A stretch of 64,000 bases of DNA from positions 14,885-78,884 of the forward strand of contig JAEYAL010000156.1 in assembly GCA_023404805.1 (NCBI GenBank), written 5' to 3'. The stretch's first letter is position 1; the number at the start of each line of letters is the position of its first letter. Positions 1 through 7,696 of this stretch are shown here, piece by piece. Made by a program: the position numbers and the translations under genes. The notes beneath the pieces were generated by a model. It made no database searches and was not told where the DNA came from. It worked only from the letters and a program-made list of their open reading frames with translations. This DNA comes from Actinomycetes bacterium (GTDB lineage Bacteria > Actinomycetota > Thermoleophilia > Solirubrobacterales > Solirubrobacteraceae).

Positions 1-50
1 CCGGAACCCGAGATGGTGCATGCGGCGCCGCACCGAGGGGACACCGCGTC

Positions 51-308
51 GTGACCGAGCTGCACAAGACGGGCGAGCCCGCCGCCGGCGCTGGCACCGA
101 TGCCGCGGGCCAGTCCGGCGACGGGCCGCGGTTCGGCGTCGTCCACGTGCTCGCGGGCACGACCGCGGCGATCGGCCTGCTGATGATCGTCCTGGCGCTG
201 GCCGGCGGCGGCGGAGCCGGCTCCTACGGCGTGCTCGTCGGCTCGCTGTTCCTCGCGGCTGGCCTCATGCGCCTGCGGCTGATCAGCGTGAGGCGGCGCC
301 AGCGGTGA
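51..308 (+). CDS. Small two-helix membrane protein
   Basis: 85-residue protein starting at a GTG. The first 30 residues are hydrophilic and Gly/Ala-rich, followed by two hydrophobic segments (about residues 30-52 and 57-76) and a basic tail ending in RRRQR, which suggests two membrane spans with the C-terminus in the cytoplasm. Its stop overlaps the GTG start of the permease by four bases (GTGA), so the two are translationally coupled and the protein may be a small partner of the transporter. No family was recognised. Confidence 0.6.
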   Translation: MTELHKTGEPAAGAGTDAAGQSGDGPRFGVVHVLAGTTAAIGLLMIVLALAGGGGAGSYGVLVGSLFLAAGLMRLRLISVRRRQR

Positions 309-2284
309 AGCGTCCTGAACTCCACGTCGACCCGCGCTACGCGTTCACCCGGCTGGGCGGCATCGCCTGGGCTGGACTTGCCACGACGATCTACGCCACG
401 ATCGGCGTCGTCACCGACAGCGCTGCCGGGCTGGCGCCGGTCGCGATGTTCATCGTCGCGGTGTTCGTCGCGCTGACGGCGCTCAGCTACACCGAGCTGA
501 CCGGCCTGCGCGATGCGCAGGGCAAACGCCTCACCGAAATGCCTGGCGCCAGCGGCTTCGCGCGGCTCGCGTTCGACGAGGTGACCAGCTTCGTCGCCGC
601 GTGGGCGGTCGTCCTCGACCTGCTGCTCCTCACCGCGATCGGCGCAGAGGCGTTCTCCGGCTACGTGCTGGCCGTCGTGCCGTCGCTGTCCGACGAAGCT
701 GCCTTGATGACGCTCCTCGGCGTCGGCGCGATCGTGGTCGTCGGCGCGCGCAACGCCCGCGGGCCGAACCTCGCGAAGGGCATCGGGATCCGCCTGTTGC
801 TCGCTGCCGATGCGGTCGTCTTGGCGTTCGTCGGCGGCGCGCTGCTCATCGAGGCGATCACCGAGGGGCTGCCGCTCATCGAGGTCACCGCGGGCGTGAG
901 CGTCCGCGATGTGGTCTTCGCGGCGACGATCGGCGTCGTCGCCGTGACGGGCTTCGAGACCGCTGCGACGCTGGCTGGCGAGACGACCCTGCCACGGGCC
1001 AAACGCGCGCGGTTCCTGCTCGCGCTCGGCACCGGCACCATGCTGTCGCTCGTGCTGGCTGGCGCGCTGGCGGGCGCGCACCGGGAGACGTTCCAGGACC
1101 CGAACCACCTCGCGGCCCCGGTCGCGTGGCTCGCGGCTGTCCTCGAACCCGAGTGGCTGTCGGACACCGCCCGCGTGGTGGTCGCGATCCTGGCGGCGAC
1201 GACCTTGGCTGTGGGCACCAACGGCGCGATGCTCGGCGTCGCGCGTCTGTCCTCGACCCTCGCCACGACGCGCCAGATCCCCTCGCGCGTCGGCCGCCTC
1301 AGCCCGAAGTACGGCACGCCGACGACCGTGATCACGCTCGTGGTGGTGTTCACGTCGCTGCTCGTGATCATGCTCGACCTCGAGACGCTGATCGGGCTCT
1401 ACGCGTACGGCGCGCTCCTCGCGCTGACGATCCTGCACGCGTCGGTGCTGCGGCTGCGCTTCACCCAGCCCGCGGCGCAGCGCCGCTACCGGATCGGGCT
1501 CAACGTCCCGGTGGGCCGAGGAAGCGTGCCGCTCCCGGCGCTGCTGGCGCTCGTGATGGCGGTCGCGGGCTGGATCGCCGTCCTGATCCTGCACGACCTC
1601 TCGGGCTTCGTCGGCACGCTCTGGATGATCGGCGGCGTCTTCCTCTACGTGGTCCACCGCCGGGTCTCGAACCTGCCGATGCGCCGGGTCGTGGTCGTCC
1701 CCAAGACCGTCTTGTCGCGCGACACCGAGCACGGCGAGTTCGGATCGATCCTGGTGCCGCTGTTCGGCCGCGCGCTCGACGACGACATCGTGCAGACCGC
1801 CGGACGGCTGGCGCGCGACCGCGCGCTCGATGTCGAAGACAGCGGCGGCGCGCAGATCGAGGCGATCTGGGTGTTCGAGATCCCAATGTCGCTGGCGCTC
1901 GCCTCGGCGGTGTCCGATGAGAAGCTCAAACGCGCTCGCGCGTCGCTGGCGCGGGCCAAGGCCGTGGGGGAGGAGTACGAGGGCGTGGCCGTCGCGACCG
2001 CCACAGTGCGCGCCCGGCGTGCTGGCCAGGGCATCGTCGACGAAGCCAAACGCCGTGGCGTCGAGGTGATCGTCATGGCCGCCGAGGATCCCTCGCGGGT
2101 GCGCGGCGGCTCGACGCTCGGCGGAGTGGGCGACTTCGCCGGCCGGGCGATCGGCCCGACGACGGCCTACGTGATGACGCACGCCCCGTGCCGCGTGCTT
2201 CTGACGGCCCCGCCGATCGGCGACCGCAGCATCTCCGCGCTCGACGTCGAGCCGGTCGCGGGCGACGGCGCGTCGCCGGTCTAG
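305..2284 (+). CDS. APC-superfamily permease with C-terminal UspA-like domain
   Basis: 659-residue integral membrane transporter. The open frame extends upstream, but the GTG at 305, overlapping the preceding stop, matches the family N-terminus (RYAFTRLGGIAWAGLATTIY, first helix). About twelve hydrophobic helices fill residues 10-455, typical of amino-acid/polyamine/organocation permeases. Residues about 460-640 form a soluble alpha/beta domain (GSILVPLFGRALD near its start, HAPCRVLL near its end) resembling universal stress protein domains attached to some APC transporters. The substrate is not readable. A potassium role like KimA is suggested by the nearby TrkA-type genes, but the first helix lacks the Asp seen in KimA/Kup, so an amino-acid permease is more likely. 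Confidence 0.85.
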   Translation: MKRPELHVDPRYAFTRLGGIAWAGLATTIYATIGVVTDSAAGLAPVAMFIVAVFVALTALSYTELTGLRDAQGKRLTEMPGASGFARLAFDEVTSFVAAWAVVLDLLLLTAIGAEAFSGYVLAVVPSLSDEAALMTLLGVGAIVVVGARNARGPNLAKGIGIRLLLAADAVVLAFVGGALLIEAITEGLPLIEVTAGVSVRDVVFAATIGVVAVTGFETAATLAGETTLPRAKRARFLLALGTGTMLSLVLAGALAGAHRETFQDPNHLAAPVAWLAAVLEPEWLSDTARVVVAILAATTLAVGTNGAMLGVARLSSTLATTRQIPSRVGRLSPKYGTPTTVITLVVVFTSLLVIMLDLETLIGLYAYGALLALTILHASVLRLRFTQPAAQRRYRIGLNVPVGRGSVPLPALLALVMAVAGWIAVLILHDLSGFVGTLWMIGGVFLYVVHRRVSNLPMRRVVVVPKTVLSRDTEHGEFGSILVPLFGRALDDDIVQTAGRLARDRALDVEDSGGAQIEAIWVFEIPMSLALASAVSDEKLKRARASLARAKAVGEEYEGVAVATATVRARRAGQGIVDEAKRRGVEVIVMAAEDPSRVRGGSTLGGVGDFAGRAIGPTTAYVMTHAPCRVLLTAPPIGDRSISALDVEPVAGDGASPV

Positions 2285-2317
2285 CCGCGCTGCGGGACCG
2301 TGGCAGAGCGGGCGGCG

Positions 2318-3031
2318 CTAGGCGCCGCCGCCGTCCCAGTCGTCGCCCGCGTCGTTGCCGCTGCGGCCGCGGCGCGTGAGGGCGAGTCCGAGCAGTCCGG
2401 CGATCAGCACCACCGCGATGCTCGGCAGGACCCACGCCGGGGCGCCGTCGTCCTCGCCTGAGATGTCTTCGACTGGGACCTCGGTCGCCGTCGCCGGCTT
2501 GGCGCTGGCCTCGGGCGATTCGACGCGCGGCTGCGGTGGGGTCGTCGCGGGGGTGTCCGCCGCGCCCGGCGTCGTGGGAGCCGCTGGCTTGCTCGGCTGC
2601 GCCGTCTCGGGGCCCGGCGGATTGCTCGCGGCGTTGGTCACGCGGAGCCGCTTGCCGGTGTTGAGGGTGACGATCGCGGTCACGTCCCAGGTGCGCCAGT
2701 CGCCGCGGCCCGCGAGGGCGACATCGGCGTGGTGCGTGCCGCCCGCGTCCCGGTCGGCTTCGACGCGGAACGTCTCAGCGTGCTCAGGCCTCACGTAGTA
2801 GACGACCTTCGAGCCCTCGCCGGTGCCTGGGCCGCCGAGGATCGTCGACACGTCGGCCGCTGGTTTGCCGCCGCCGGTGGCCGAGTCGGTGCCCTGTACG
2901 ACGATCGTGACGCCCTTGCCGCCGCCTTCGGCGAGGGTGGCGCCGCCGTGGCCCAACGCCGCCGCAGGGGCCAGCCCCGTCGCCACGGCGCACGCGAGCG
3001 CCGCCAGAGTCCTGGTCGTCCGGTCCAGCAT
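2318..3031 (-). CDS. Secreted, C-terminally membrane-anchored protein, unknown function
   Basis: 237 residues from the ATG at 3031, chosen because it starts a clean signal peptide (MLDRTTRTLAALACAVATG, with cleavage near ALG). An upstream in-frame start would only add a hydrophilic leader. A folded extracellular region (about 25-125) is followed by a Pro/Thr/Ala-rich linker and one transmembrane helix (about 205-225) with an RRGR stop-transfer sequence, so the domain is probably displayed outside the cell. No catalytic motif or named family was recognised. It lies between the permease and the TrkA genes on the opposite strand. Confidence 0.7.
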   Translation of the reverse strand: MLDRTTRTLAALACAVATGLAPAAALGHGGATLAEGGGKGVTIVVQGTDSATGGGKPAADVSTILGGPGTGEGSKVVYYVRPEHAETFRVEADRDAGGTHHADVALAGRGDWRTWDVTAIVTLNTGKRLRVTNAASNPPGPETAQPSKPAAPTTPGAADTPATTPPQPRVESPEASAKPATATEVPVEDISGEDDGAPAWVLPSIAVVLIAGLLGLALTRRGRSGNDAGDDWDGGGA

Positions 3032-3211
3032 GGGAGGGAGTCTGCCGTGCGGCGCTGCGCCGCGCGCCACCGTTGCCGACCCGCTGTGTGCGCCGTGTCA
3101 CCCCGTGCGGCGCTTGGCCACGGCAGCGTTGCGGTCCCCCAGCCACCGCGTGCCGCTGCGCTGCGAGCGCCGCGGCGCGCGCCACCCCGTCCAGGAGTAG
3201 ATTCTCCGCCT

Positions 3212-3634
3212 ATGTTCGTGCTCGTCCTTGGTGCCGGCCGCGTCGGTGAACGCGTCGCCCGGTTCGCGATGTCCCAGGGCCATACCGTCTCGGTGCTCGA
3301 CGAGGACCCGCTCGCCCTCGACCGGCTCGACGCCGCAGTCGAAGACGGCTGGGAGTCCGCCGGCGGCCGGTTCTCGGTCGGGACCGCCCTGGAGGCCGCC
3401 GCGCTGGAAGCCGCCGGCATCGCCGAGGCCGACCTCTTCATCGCGTCGACCAACGGCGACAACACGAACATCGTCATGGCGCAGATCGCCAAGGAGCGCT
3501 ACGGCGTCGAGAAGGTCCTGTGCCGCGTCGCCGACCCGGCCCGCGCCGAGTGGTACGAGTCGCAGGGCCTGAACGTGATCTGCGGCACCCGCATCGCGAT
3601 CAGCCTGTTCGAGAACGAACTCCGCGCCAACTAG
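3212..3634 (+). CDS. TrkA-N (RCK) NAD-binding potassium-transport regulator, short form
   Basis: 140 residues, a Rossmann RCK_N domain: GAGRVGERVA glycine motif at residues 6-15, an acidic residue after strand 2 (VLDED), and the STNGDNTNIVMAQIA segment typical of KtrA/TrkA. It lacks the RCK_C domain that full-length actinobacterial homologues (CeoB, about 225 residues) usually have. The ATG at 3212 is preceded by AGGAG at 3193-3197. Twelve bases separate it from the next TrkA gene, so the two probably form a CeoB/CeoC-like heteromeric gating ring for a potassium channel or transporter. No such membrane subunit is recognisable in the window. Confidence 0.88.
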   Translation: MFVLVLGAGRVGERVARFAMSQGHTVSVLDEDPLALDRLDAAVEDGWESAGGRFSVGTALEAAALEAAGIAEADLFIASTNGDNTNIVMAQIAKERYGVEKVLCRVADPARAEWYESQGLNVICGTRIAISLFENELRAN

Positions 3635-3646
3635 GAGACCTGGCCC

Positions 3647-4318
3647 ATGTTCATGGTCATCGCCGGCGGCGGCAAAGTCGGACTCAACCTTGCGCGCGAG
3701 CTCCTCGAGAAGGGGCACGAGCTGTCGCTGATCGAGCAGTGGCGCCCGCGCTACATCCGCCTGGAGCGCGAGCTCGAGCACGTCGCCCAGTACGGTGACG
3801 CGACGGAGCTGTGGGTCCTGGAGCGCGCGGGCATCGCCCGCGCCGACATGGTCATCGCCGTCACGGGCGACGACGAGGACAACATCCTCATCTGCCAGGT
3901 CGCCAAGCAGAAGTACGGCGTTGAGCGGATCATCGCCCGCTGCAACAACCCGCGGAATCTCGCGCACTTCAAGCTGCTGGGCATCGAGCCGGCCGTCTCT
4001 GCGACCGACCTGATCCTCAACCTGATCGAGCACTCGCTGCCGGGCCATGGCCTGGTGCGCCTGCTCGACCTCTCCGGCGACCAGCTGGAGATCATCGAAG
4101 TCGAGGTGCACAGCGGCGCCCCGGCTGATGGCAAGAGCGTGGCCGAGGTGGAGCTGCCCGAAGGGTCGCGCATCATCTCGCTGCTGCCACGCGACGCAGT
4201 GGGCTTCGTGCCGACGGACAGCTCGCTCGTCCGCGCCGGCGACGAGGTCCTCGTGATCCTCGACCCGGGCCTCGAGGATGCCGTGATGGCCCAGTTCACC
4301 ATCGATCGCCGAAAGTAG
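3647..4318 (+). CDS. trkA: TrkA family potassium uptake regulator (RCK_N + RCK_C)
   Basis: 223 residues. The N-terminal NAD-binding domain has GGGKVGLNLA (residues 6-15) and the acidic IEQ at the end of strand 2; the VTGDDEDNILICQVAKQKYGV-type segment follows. The RCK_C domain spans roughly residues 135-220 (EIIEVEVHSG, ending VLVILDPG). This is the usual full-length partner of the short RCK gene just upstream. It would bind NAD(H) or ATP and gate a Trk/Ktr-type potassium transporter at the inner face of the membrane. The start has a GGAG-type site just upstream. Confidence 0.92.
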   Translation: MFMVIAGGGKVGLNLARELLEKGHELSLIEQWRPRYIRLERELEHVAQYGDATELWVLERAGIARADMVIAVTGDDEDNILICQVAKQKYGVERIIARCNNPRNLAHFKLLGIEPAVSATDLILNLIEHSLPGHGLVRLLDLSGDQLEIIEVEVHSGAPADGKSVAEVELPEGSRIISLLPRDAVGFVPTDSSLVRAGDEVLVILDPGLEDAVMAQFTIDRRK

Positions 4319-4325
4319 TCCCACC

Positions 4326-5567
4326 ATGGCCGATCTCCACGCAGGCGTCCTGATCATCGGGGCGGGGGTCGCTGGCGCGTCCACCGCCAAGGAGCTGCGG
4401 AAGGTCGGCTACGCGGGTTCGATCCTGCTGCTCGGCCGCGAGCTCGACGCGCCGTACGAGCGCCCGCCGGCGACGAAGGAGTACCTGGCCGGGAAGATCG
4501 CCCGCGAGGACGCGACGTGGCTGTCGGAGCAGTGGTGCGAGGAGAACGACGTCGAGCTGCGGCTCCGCACAAGCGTCCTCAAGCTCGACACGGCTGAGAA
4601 GACCGCCAAGCTGCAGGGCGGCGACATCGTCTCGTACGACCACGCCGTGGTGGCGACCGGCGCCAACGTGCGCCGCCTGCGGATCGACGGCACCGACCTC
4701 GAGGGTCTGCACTACATCCGCGCGCTGCGCAACGCCGACACCATCCGCGCCGAGCTCGAGCAGGTCCAGCAGGCCGCGACGGTCGGCGGCAGCTACATCG
4801 GCTGCGAGGTCGCCGCGACGCTGACGACCCACGGGATCAGCGTCACGGTGATCATGCAGGAGGACCACCCGATGCAGGTGGGCTTCGGCGAGACCGCTGG
4901 CAAGTACGTCCGCAGCGTGCTCGAGGCCAACGGCGTCACCGTGCTCGGCGGCAAAGAGGTCGAGAAGCTCGAGGGCGACGATGAGCGCGTCGAGAAGGTC
5001 TTCTGCGCCGACGGCACTGTCGTCGATGCCCAGCTCGTGGTCCTCGGCGTCGGCGCCGTGCCGGACGTCATGACCGCCAAGGGCGCCGGCCTGGAGCTCG
5101 GCGAGCGCGGCGGCGTCCTCGTCGATGCGCAGCTGCGCACCGCGGCCGACAACGTCTGGGCCGCCGGCGACTGCGCTGAGTTCGAGAGCGTCCTGTTTGG
5201 CGGCCACCGCCGCATCGAGCACCAGGACGTCGCCATCGAGCAGGGCAAGACCGTCGCGCGCAACATCAACGGCGTCGGCGAGGACTTCACCTTCGTCCCG
5301 TACTTCTGGAGCGACCTCGCCGACTGGCTCTCGCTCGAGTACGTCGGCAACGCCTCCACCGGCTGGGACGACGAGATCATCCGCGGCTCGGTCGACGACG
5401 GCGAGTTCTCCGTCTGGTACGCCAAAGACGGCATCCTCGTGGCCGCGCTCAGCATCGGCCGCGGCGAGGACCTCATGGACGCGCGCCGCCTGATCGCCGC
5501 CAAGACGCCCGTCGACGGCCTGCGCGACGCGCTGGCTGACGCCGACGCGGATCTCGCGGCGCTCTAA
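4326..5567 (+). CDS. FAD-dependent NAD(P)H oxidoreductase, ferredoxin-reductase type
   Basis: 413 residues of the two-dinucleotide-domain flavoprotein fold. The FAD motif is IIGAGVAGASTAKEL near the N-terminus, followed by ATGANVRRL, then the NAD(P)H motif VGGSYIGCEVA (about 156-166) and the second FAD motif WAAGDCAEF (about 277-285). A C-terminal reductase domain starts about residue 320. Length and motifs match rubredoxin/ferredoxin reductases that feed P450s or dioxygenases. No ferredoxin gene is adjacent; the nearest P450 is 16 kb away. It follows trkA by 7 bases, so it is probably co-transcribed with it. Confidence 0.88.
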   Translation: MADLHAGVLIIGAGVAGASTAKELRKVGYAGSILLLGRELDAPYERPPATKEYLAGKIAREDATWLSEQWCEENDVELRLRTSVLKLDTAEKTAKLQGGDIVSYDHAVVATGANVRRLRIDGTDLEGLHYIRALRNADTIRAELEQVQQAATVGGSYIGCEVAATLTTHGISVTVIMQEDHPMQVGFGETAGKYVRSVLEANGVTVLGGKEVEKLEGDDERVEKVFCADGTVVDAQLVVLGVGAVPDVMTAKGAGLELGERGGVLVDAQLRTAADNVWAAGDCAEFESVLFGGHRRIEHQDVAIEQGKTVARNINGVGEDFTFVPYFWSDLADWLSLEYVGNASTGWDDEIIRGSVDDGEFSVWYAKDGILVAALSIGRGEDLMDARRLIAAKTPVDGLRDALADADADLAAL

Positions 5568-5664
5568 GCCGACGCGGCGAGCCAGGGCCCGCGCGGCGCG
5601 GATCGCGCAACGCGGCCTGCAAGTTCGCCGTATCGGCGACATCTGGCCGCTCGGCGCGACACCT

Positions 5665-5692
5665 TTGGCCGACTCTCGCTACTCTCTACGAG
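5665..5692 (+). promoter_or_regulatory. Possible tRNA-Gln promoter
   Basis: TTGGCC at 5665-5670 and TACGAG at 5687-5692 are 16 bases apart and lie just upstream of the tRNA gene, giving a plausible start about 10 bases before the mature 5' end. Both boxes are weak matches, so this is tentative. Confidence 0.3.
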
Positions 5693-5709
5693 CGCCTGAA
5701 CTGGCCCCT

Positions 5710-5781
5710 TGGGGATTGGTGTAATTGGCAACACAGCGGATTCTGGTTCCGTCGTTCTAGGTTCGAGTCCTAGATCCCCAG
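5710..5781 (+). tRNA. tRNA-Gln (anticodon CTG)
   Basis: A complete cloverleaf can be drawn. The acceptor stem is TGGGGAT (5710-5716) pairing with ATCCCCA (5774-5780), discriminator G at 5781. The anticodon arm GCGGA/TCCGT has loop TTCTGGT with CTG at 5743-5745. The T arm is CTAGG-TTCGAGT-CCTAG at 5757-5773. The CCA end is not encoded. A strong hairpin terminator follows seven bases later. Confidence 0.95.
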
Positions 5782-5785
5782 CTCT

Positions 5786-5814
5786 CGAAAGGCCCCGCAC
5801 CGCGGGGCCTTTCG
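5786..5814 (+). terminator. Intrinsic terminator after tRNA-Gln
   Basis: A 13-bp perfect inverted repeat, CGAAAGGCCCCGC (5786-5798) against GCGGGGCCTTTCG (5802-5814), with a three-base loop. It has A and T runs at the stem base, so it could work in either direction. Confidence 0.85.
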
Positions 5815-5863
5815 CGTTCTAGGGTCGCTGCTTCATGTTCGACGCCAGCGAAGGCCGACAACG

Positions 5864-5893
5864 ACGAGGGCCCCGCTTGCGCGAGGCCCTCGT
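5864..5893 (-). terminator. Hairpin downstream of the stalk-protein gene
   Basis: ACGAGGGCC (5864-5872) pairs perfectly with GGCCCTCGT (5885-5893) around a 12-base loop, about 118 bases beyond the stop of the minus-strand gene ending at 6012. No U-run follows, so termination is a reasonable guess only. Confidence 0.5.
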
Positions 5894-6011
5894 GGTGTTG
5901 GTGATGAGATGCCGGGCCTTGCGGCGCGGCCAGCAGGTTGGTTGGGCGCCGGCGGCGCGCAGGATGCTGTCCCGTCGTCCTGCGCTGCCGCCGTGCCCGT
6001 TGGTTTGGTGG

Positions 6012-6602
6012 CTAGGAAGCCGCCGGCACGCAGAAGACGTAGACCGACGGGCGGATGCCGGTCGTCACGCCGCCTGCGGGGTTGGCGACCGTCAGGCGCC
6101 AGCCGGTGAAGCCCGTGCCCTCGGCCGGGGGCTCGGTGTTGTCGGCGCTGGTCACCGGACGCGAAGAACCGACGATGGTGGCCTCCGAGTTGTTGGCGTC
6201 GCCGCGGCCGCCGCCGCCGATCGCCTGCTCGCCGGCGGCGCAGAACACGGTGTAGGACTGCTTGTTGCCGTCGGCGAGGTCGACGTCGGCGTTGACCGCG
6301 CGGCTGATGACGGCGCCGAAGCCGCCCTTGTCGCCCTTGTCACCCTTGTCGCCCTTCGGGCCCGCCGGAATCTGGCCGGGCTTGAAGTCGGCGGTGGTGA
6401 GCGAGCCGTTCTTCACGTCGGAGCTGGTGACGGCCGCCGAAGCGATGTCCGAGCCCTTAACGGCGTTGCTCTTGATCTGCTGGCTGCCGACGCTGTTGTT
6501 CGGCAGCGTGATCGCGGCGTAGCTGGTTCCGCCGAGCGCGACCATCAGCGCGGTGGCTGACATCACGTTCGCGACGGAGAAGTTCTTTTTGATGAGTCCC
6601 AT
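6012..6602 (-). CDS. Secreted stalk/collagen-like surface protein
   Basis: 196 residues. The ATG at 6602 gives a standard signal peptide (MGLIKKNFSVANVMSATALM, cleaved near GTSYA); earlier in-frame starts add only low-complexity sequence. After the signal come degenerate decapeptide repeats of the type NxxVGSxxIKxxAVKGSDI (about residues 33-75), then a short collagen run GPKGDKGDKGDKG (about 85-97), then a globular Cys-containing C-terminal domain (about 100-196). The repeats resemble fibrous stalks of adhesins and phage fibres. A paralogue lies at 49646-50284 with the same N-terminal layout. A CRP-like operator lies 119-140 bases upstream of the start. Function is unknown; extracellular attachment or display is inferred. 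Confidence 0.8.
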   Translation of the reverse strand: MGLIKKNFSVANVMSATALMVALGGTSYAAITLPNNSVGSQQIKSNAVKGSDIASAAVTSSDVKNGSLTTADFKPGQIPAGPKGDKGDKGDKGGFGAVISRAVNADVDLADGNKQSYTVFCAAGEQAIGGGGRGDANNSEATIVGSSRPVTSADNTEPPAEGTGFTGWRLTVANPAGGVTTGIRPSVYVFCVPAAS

Positions 6603-6720
6603 GGTGGTTTGTCCCTGTGGTGGCCGGAGCCGAGTCTTGGTGGTTTCAGCGCCCCCTCTGGCGCCGTGCATCCAATCTCCAGGAGGACAACCCCCGCGTC
6701 TGTTCCATCCGCGACGCTCG

Positions 6721-6742
6721 TTGTGTCACCGATGCGACATAA
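6721..6742. promoter_or_regulatory. CRP-like operator, site B
   Basis: TTGTGTCA-N6-CGACATAA, a 22-bp palindrome with one mismatch between the outer arms. It matches sites at 50394-50415 and 53086-53107. It lies between the phosphodiesterase gene and the stalk-protein gene, both on the minus strand, so it most likely controls the stalk gene starting at 6602. Confidence 0.65.
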
Positions 6743-6746
6743 GCGA

Positions 6747-6864
6747 CGCCTCCGGCCCGCAGGTATGCGCCACTGCGGCGCAAACTTGCAACCCAGGCGC
6801 TGCGGCGACGCGCCTCCGGCTCGCACGTATGCGCCACTGCGGCGCAAACTTGCAACCCAGGCGC
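6747..6864. repeat. Tandem pair of a 54-bp repeat with internal hairpin
   Basis: Copies at 6747-6800 and 6811-6864 differ at only a few positions (for example CCCGCAGG against CTCGCACG) and are separated by ten bases, giving a 64-base period. Each contains TGCGCC-ACTGC-GGCGCA, able to form a 6-bp stem with a 5-base loop, followed by AACTTGCAACC. The pair lies between site B and the end of the phosphodiesterase gene. It is too short to be an IS; a REP-like element or a local duplication are alternatives. Confidence 0.8.
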
Positions 6865-6890
6865 GAGCGGCCCGACAGGGCCTCCCGCCG

Positions 6891-7646
6891 CTACACGCGC
6901 GGCACAGGCTGCACGTGGCTCACGAGCTGCCCGTCGACGAGCGCGTGGATCACGAAGCCCGGCGGCTGCTCGGGAGCGACGTCGAGCGCGTCGCCGGCCA
7001 GGTCGAGGCGCAGCTGGAAGTTCACGCTGGGCGCCGTGACCACCGGGACGCGCCCGATCTGCGCCGACGCCGCCCGGTGCACGTGCCCGGTCACGATCTT
7101 CAGCACCTGGGGATGCTCACCGAGCAGATCCTCGAGGGCGCCGCGTGTGGTTCCGGGCAGGCCGTAGCCGTCCATCTTGTCGAAGCCGATCCGCACGGGC
7201 GGATGGTGCATCGCGATCAGCGTGGGCGTCGTCGGCGCTTCGGCGAGCCGCGCGGCGACCCAGGCGACGTCGAGCTGGCCCTCGATGTGGTTCGGAATGA
7301 GCGTGTCGCAGACGATCACGCGGATCGGCCCAGCCTGTACGGCGTACCTGATCTCCTCATCGCCCTCGCCCGGAGCGCCCAAGACCTCGCGCAGCGTGGC
7401 GCGGTCGTCGTGGTTGCCGGGCAACACGTGGACCGGCACATCGATCGCGGCGAGAAGGTCCGCCGCGACCTCGTAGGACTCCCGCACGCCGTTGTCGGCG
7501 ATGTCGCCCGTGAGCAGGACCGCGACCGGACGCGGCTCGAGCTCGGTGACCGCCTTGATCGCGGCGGCGAACTGCGTCGCCCGCTGGGGCTCGTCGGTGC
7601 GCAGGTGCGAATCGCTCAGCTGGACGATCAACGTGTCGGCAGACAT
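6891..7646 (-). CDS. cpdA: Class III cyclic nucleotide phosphodiesterase (CpdA/Rv0805-like)
   Basis: 251 residues, calcineurin-like metallophosphoesterase. All metal ligands of the class III phosphodiesterases are visible: LSDSH (D12, H14), TGDIADNG (D48), GNHDDR (N78, H79), MHHPP (H147) and GHVH (H188, H190). The GNHDDRATLRE segment is very like Mycobacterium tuberculosis Rv0805 and E. coli CpdA, which hydrolyse 3',5'-cAMP (Rv0805 also 2',3'-cAMP). Cytoplasmic; no signal peptide. Its neighbour downstream carries a CRP-like operator, and the cyclase and CRP lie elsewhere in the window, supporting a role in lowering cAMP. Other cyclic nucleotides remain possible substrates. Confidence 0.85.
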   Translation of the reverse strand: MSADTLIVQLSDSHLRTDEPQRATQFAAAIKAVTELEPRPVAVLLTGDIADNGVRESYEVAADLLAAIDVPVHVLPGNHDDRATLREVLGAPGEGDEEIRYAVQAGPIRVIVCDTLIPNHIEGQLDVAWVAARLAEAPTTPTLIAMHHPPVRIGFDKMDGYGLPGTTRGALEDLLGEHPQVLKIVTGHVHRAASAQIGRVPVVTAPSVNFQLRLDLAGDALDVAPEQPPGFVIHALVDGQLVSHVQPVPRV

Positions 7647-7696
7647 GCCGCGCAGCCTAGAACGCCGGGCTGACGGGTCCGGATCACCCAGTGGAC

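Noticed and set aside
305..2284. KimA-like potassium importer
   Set aside because: The UspA tail and nearby TrkA genes suggested it, but the first helix lacks the Asp of KimA/Kup, so it is called a generic APC permease.
6646..6855. Small minus-strand ORF across the tandem repeat
   Set aside because: It translates the repeat itself and has no start signal or conserved feature.
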